Source: Pseudomonadota bacterium
Lineage (GTDB): Bacteria > Pseudomonadota > Gammaproteobacteria > Burkholderiales > Gallionellaceae
Direction of reading: 5' to 3'
Assembly: GCA_021783855.1 (NCBI GenBank)
Contig: JAJXTL010000063.1
Location: 1-14,846 of the forward strand
Length of the DNA stretch: 14,846 nucleotides
Positions 13,363-14,846 of this stretch are shown here, piece by piece. A model generated the notes under the pieces. The model made no database searches and was not told the origin of the DNA. It was given only the letters and a program-made list of their open reading frames with translations. A program made the position numbers and the translations under genes. The stretch's first letter is position 1; each line of letters starts with the position of its first letter.

Positions 13363-14334
13363 TCAGCCTACCGTCTGGTAGTACAGGTTTTGCGGGTGAT
13401 TCGCCTGCGCAAAGAAGAACCAGCGCTCAGCCAGCAATCCTGCATACTGCACGATAAACGCAACGCCAAACAACGAGGGAGTCAGCATACCTGCCATCAG
13501 CAAAGCGAGTGGCGCCACAAAAGCCAGCAACAAAAATGCCGGTTTGATCGCGCGCAGGAAGGCATCGCTCTTGCCGTGAAAGAACTCACGGGTATTGAAT
13601 GATCCGCCCATAAAACCCTGCGAGCGCTGCACGATACGCGGGTGTTTGACGCCGATGGCTGTCTGTATCGTCGATGTCGGCTTGAGACGCGCATTGCGCA
13701 CCAGAGACGCGATTCTTCCTGCAAAGGCGAGCAGCGTGATAATAATCGCCCAGCCTCCGAAGAAATCAGCTTGCGATGGCTGGGTGCAGGCCGCATAGAA
13801 CGCCGCCAGGGTGAAACCGGAGGCGCTGCCCATCAGCATATAGTTGATAACGGTAAGCGGGGAATGCCACTCGCGCAGGAAGCGCAGGCAGGCATAGATC
13901 ATGCCGGTGCAGACGAACAGCGTAAACGCCAGCAGCGTGCCGATGGCGCCCAGCACGATCGACAGATCAAAAACCATTCCGCCGGGCAGCGCCCAGATGA
14001 CCGGTTTATAACCAGTCAGATGCACGGCAGCATAAAACAAGGTCAGCCCCATGAAGGCCGGCAAGGCAATGACTTCACGAGACAACCAGGAAGTGCGCCA
14101 TTGCGTGGCCGAGCGCCAGGCACGTTCAGGTCTGCCCAGATGAAAGAAGGAGGCGATCAGTCCGCCTGCCAGCAGGATCAGGGCAAGTACGCTGCCATAG
14201 CCATAAAATGCGTCGGATTGCATCGGCAGCAGGCCGAACAGTGCATAGGATTGATGCGTGAACAGCGCGAGAAACAGGCCTTGTGCCGCGCCGATCAAGG
14301 TTGTCAGAAAAATAACAGAATAAGCAGGTTTCAT
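13363..14334 (-). CDS. soeC: DmsC/NrfD-type membrane anchor, probably SoeC of sulfite dehydrogenase
   Basis: From ATG 14334 the 323-residue protein starts MKPAYSVIFLTTLIGAAQGL and has about eight membrane helices. The motif SFFHLGRPERAWRSATQWRTSWLSREV (about 62-88) is typical of DmsC-family anchors, which pass electrons between quinone and the iron-sulfur subunit. I chose this start because a longer frame up to 14442 would overlap the soeB gene and adds a non-hydrophobic, unlikely N-terminus; from 14334 the start follows the soeB stop by 4 bases. Length matches SoeC. Together with SoeB and a molybdopterin SoeA expected to the right, it would form the cytoplasm-facing SoeABC complex that oxidises sulfite to sulfate. 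Other CISM enzymes (polysulfide, thiosulfate, DMSO) are possible; sulfur context favours Soe. Confidence 0.85.
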   Translation of the reverse strand: MKPAYSVIFLTTLIGAAQGLFLALFTHQSYALFGLLPMQSDAFYGYGSVLALILLAGGLIASFFHLGRPERAWRSATQWRTSWLSREVIALPAFMGLTLFYAAVHLTGYKPVIWALPGGMVFDLSIVLGAIGTLLAFTLFVCTGMIYACLRFLREWHSPLTVINYMLMGSASGFTLAAFYAACTQPSQADFFGGWAIIITLLAFAGRIASLVRNARLKPTSTIQTAIGVKHPRIVQRSQGFMGGSFNTREFFHGKSDAFLRAIKPAFLLLAFVAPLALLMAGMLTPSLFGVAFIVQYAGLLAERWFFFAQANHPQNLYYQTVG

Positions 14335-14338
14335 ATCA

Positions 14339-14846
14339 TCACCAGGCAGATACATCGTCCATGGAAGACTCATTTTTGCCCGGTTTGGGCAACAGTCCGT
14401 CCACTTTAAGCGGATTATCCGCACGCTCAAGCTCATCTTCATGAATCTTGATATTCGTCTTGCGACGCGGCAGATACTGATTGGCAGGGTGCGTACCCCA
14501 CTCCGGCATCAGCGCATAACCGGCGTTCTCGCGTATCGCCTTCGATACGGCCGATTCAGGATCGTGCACATCGCCGAACAAGCGTGCGCTGGTCGGACAG
14601 GCTTTCACACAGGACGGCTTGCGGTCGTTCTCCGGCAGCGTCATATCGTAAATGCGATCGACGCACAAGGTGCACTTCTTCATCACCTTTTCCTTCTCGT
14701 CGAACTCGCGCGCACCGTACGGGCATGCCCAGGTGCAATATTTGCAGCCTATGCATTTATCATAATCCACCAGCACGATGCCGTCTTCCTTGCGCTTGTA
14801 AGACGCGCCTGTCGGGCATACCGGCACGCAGGGCGGATCTTCGCAA
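14339..14846 (-). CDS. soeB: Four-cluster ferredoxin subunit, probably SoeB (5' part beyond the right edge)
   Basis: The minus-strand frame is open to the window edge, giving 168 visible residues without a start; a GTG at 14827 is internal. The sequence begins CEDPPCVPVCPTGASYKR, then CIGCKYCTWACPYGAREF, KCTLCVDRI and SCVKACPTSARLFGD, i.e. the end of one cluster motif and the three others of a DmsB/PsrB-type protein with four [4Fe-4S] centres. The first one or two cysteines of the first motif and the N-terminus are missing. The long tail (PEWGTHPANQYLPRRKT onward) is common in SoeB-like members. It relays electrons between a molybdopterin subunit and the soeC anchor. The choice of Soe over Psr, Phs or Dms rests on the sulfur-oxidation context; the catalytic subunit, not in view, would decide. 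Confidence 0.88.
   Translation of the reverse strand, partial: CEDPPCVPVCPTGASYKRKEDGIVLVDYDKCIGCKYCTWACPYGAREFDEKEKVMKKCTLCVDRIYDMTLPENDRKPSCVKACPTSARLFGDVHDPESAVSKAIRENAGYALMPEWGTHPANQYLPRRKTNIKIHEDELERADNPLKVDGLLPKPGKNESSMDDVSAW

Noticed and set aside
13642..14409. 255-codon plus-strand open frame
   Set aside because: It is antisense to soeC/soeB and has low-complexity, charged composition with no recognisable domain.
14335..14442. Longer N-terminus for soeC
   Set aside because: The extension overlaps soeB coding sequence and lacks membrane or conserved character; ATG 14334 fits the gene spacing and family length.
1..14846. Transposons, integrases, tRNA or rRNA genes
   Set aside because: No such sequence features were recognised on either strand.

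Overview
The window reads as chromosome of a sulfur-oxidising proteobacterium, most likely a betaproteobacterium of the Nitrosomonadales/Gallionellales/Sulfuricella type. That placement is an inference from gene content and moderate GC; there is no rRNA here to fix it. The anchors are the N-terminus of DsrA (siroheme sulfite reductase alpha) running off the left edge, and SoeB/SoeC-type subunits of a membrane-bound sulfite dehydrogenase running off the right edge. Between them lie TusA and DsrE sulfur carriers, a DsrC relative and a TauE/SafE exporter. DsrAB with TusA, DsrE-type carriers and SoeBC fits reverse Dsr sulfur oxidation rather than sulfate reduction.

Layout. 1-280 (minus): start of dsrA. 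281-583: divergent control region with a double-dyad motif at 460-495. 584-3783 (plus): a tight co-directional set of a 74-aa unknown, a Cas6/Cmx6-like RAMP protein, a cysteine-less DsrC paralog (RspA type), a fused tandem TusA, an unknown 202-aa protein and a TauD-family dioxygenase. 3868-5049 (plus): a two-TM chemotaxis transducer behind a good sigma-28-type promoter. 5115-7255 (minus): two overlapping signalling genes, a CheY/Rcp1-like receiver and a REC-GGDEF-EAL protein. 7510-10132 (minus): two FadL/OmpP1 outer-membrane channels separated by a strong terminator. 10193-10915 (minus): tusA and a dsrE2-like gene. 11069-14846 (minus): soeB (partial), soeC, tauE/safE, a small membrane protein and a tandem universal stress protein.

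How it may work together (inference). Sulfane sulfur is carried by TusA/DsrE proteins to the DsrAB/DsrC system. Sulfite made in the cytoplasm is oxidised by SoeABC at the membrane or exported by TauE. FadL channels may admit hydrophobic substrates.

The most interesting points are two. First, a 36-bp two-dyad element with identical spacing occurs twice, once between dsrA and the divergent operon and once upstream of tusA-dsrE2, so it looks like an operator for a sulfur regulon. Second, the operon divergent from dsrA encodes a Cas6-family protein with no CRISPR array or other cas gene nearby, beside a DsrC paralog that has lost both redox cysteines.
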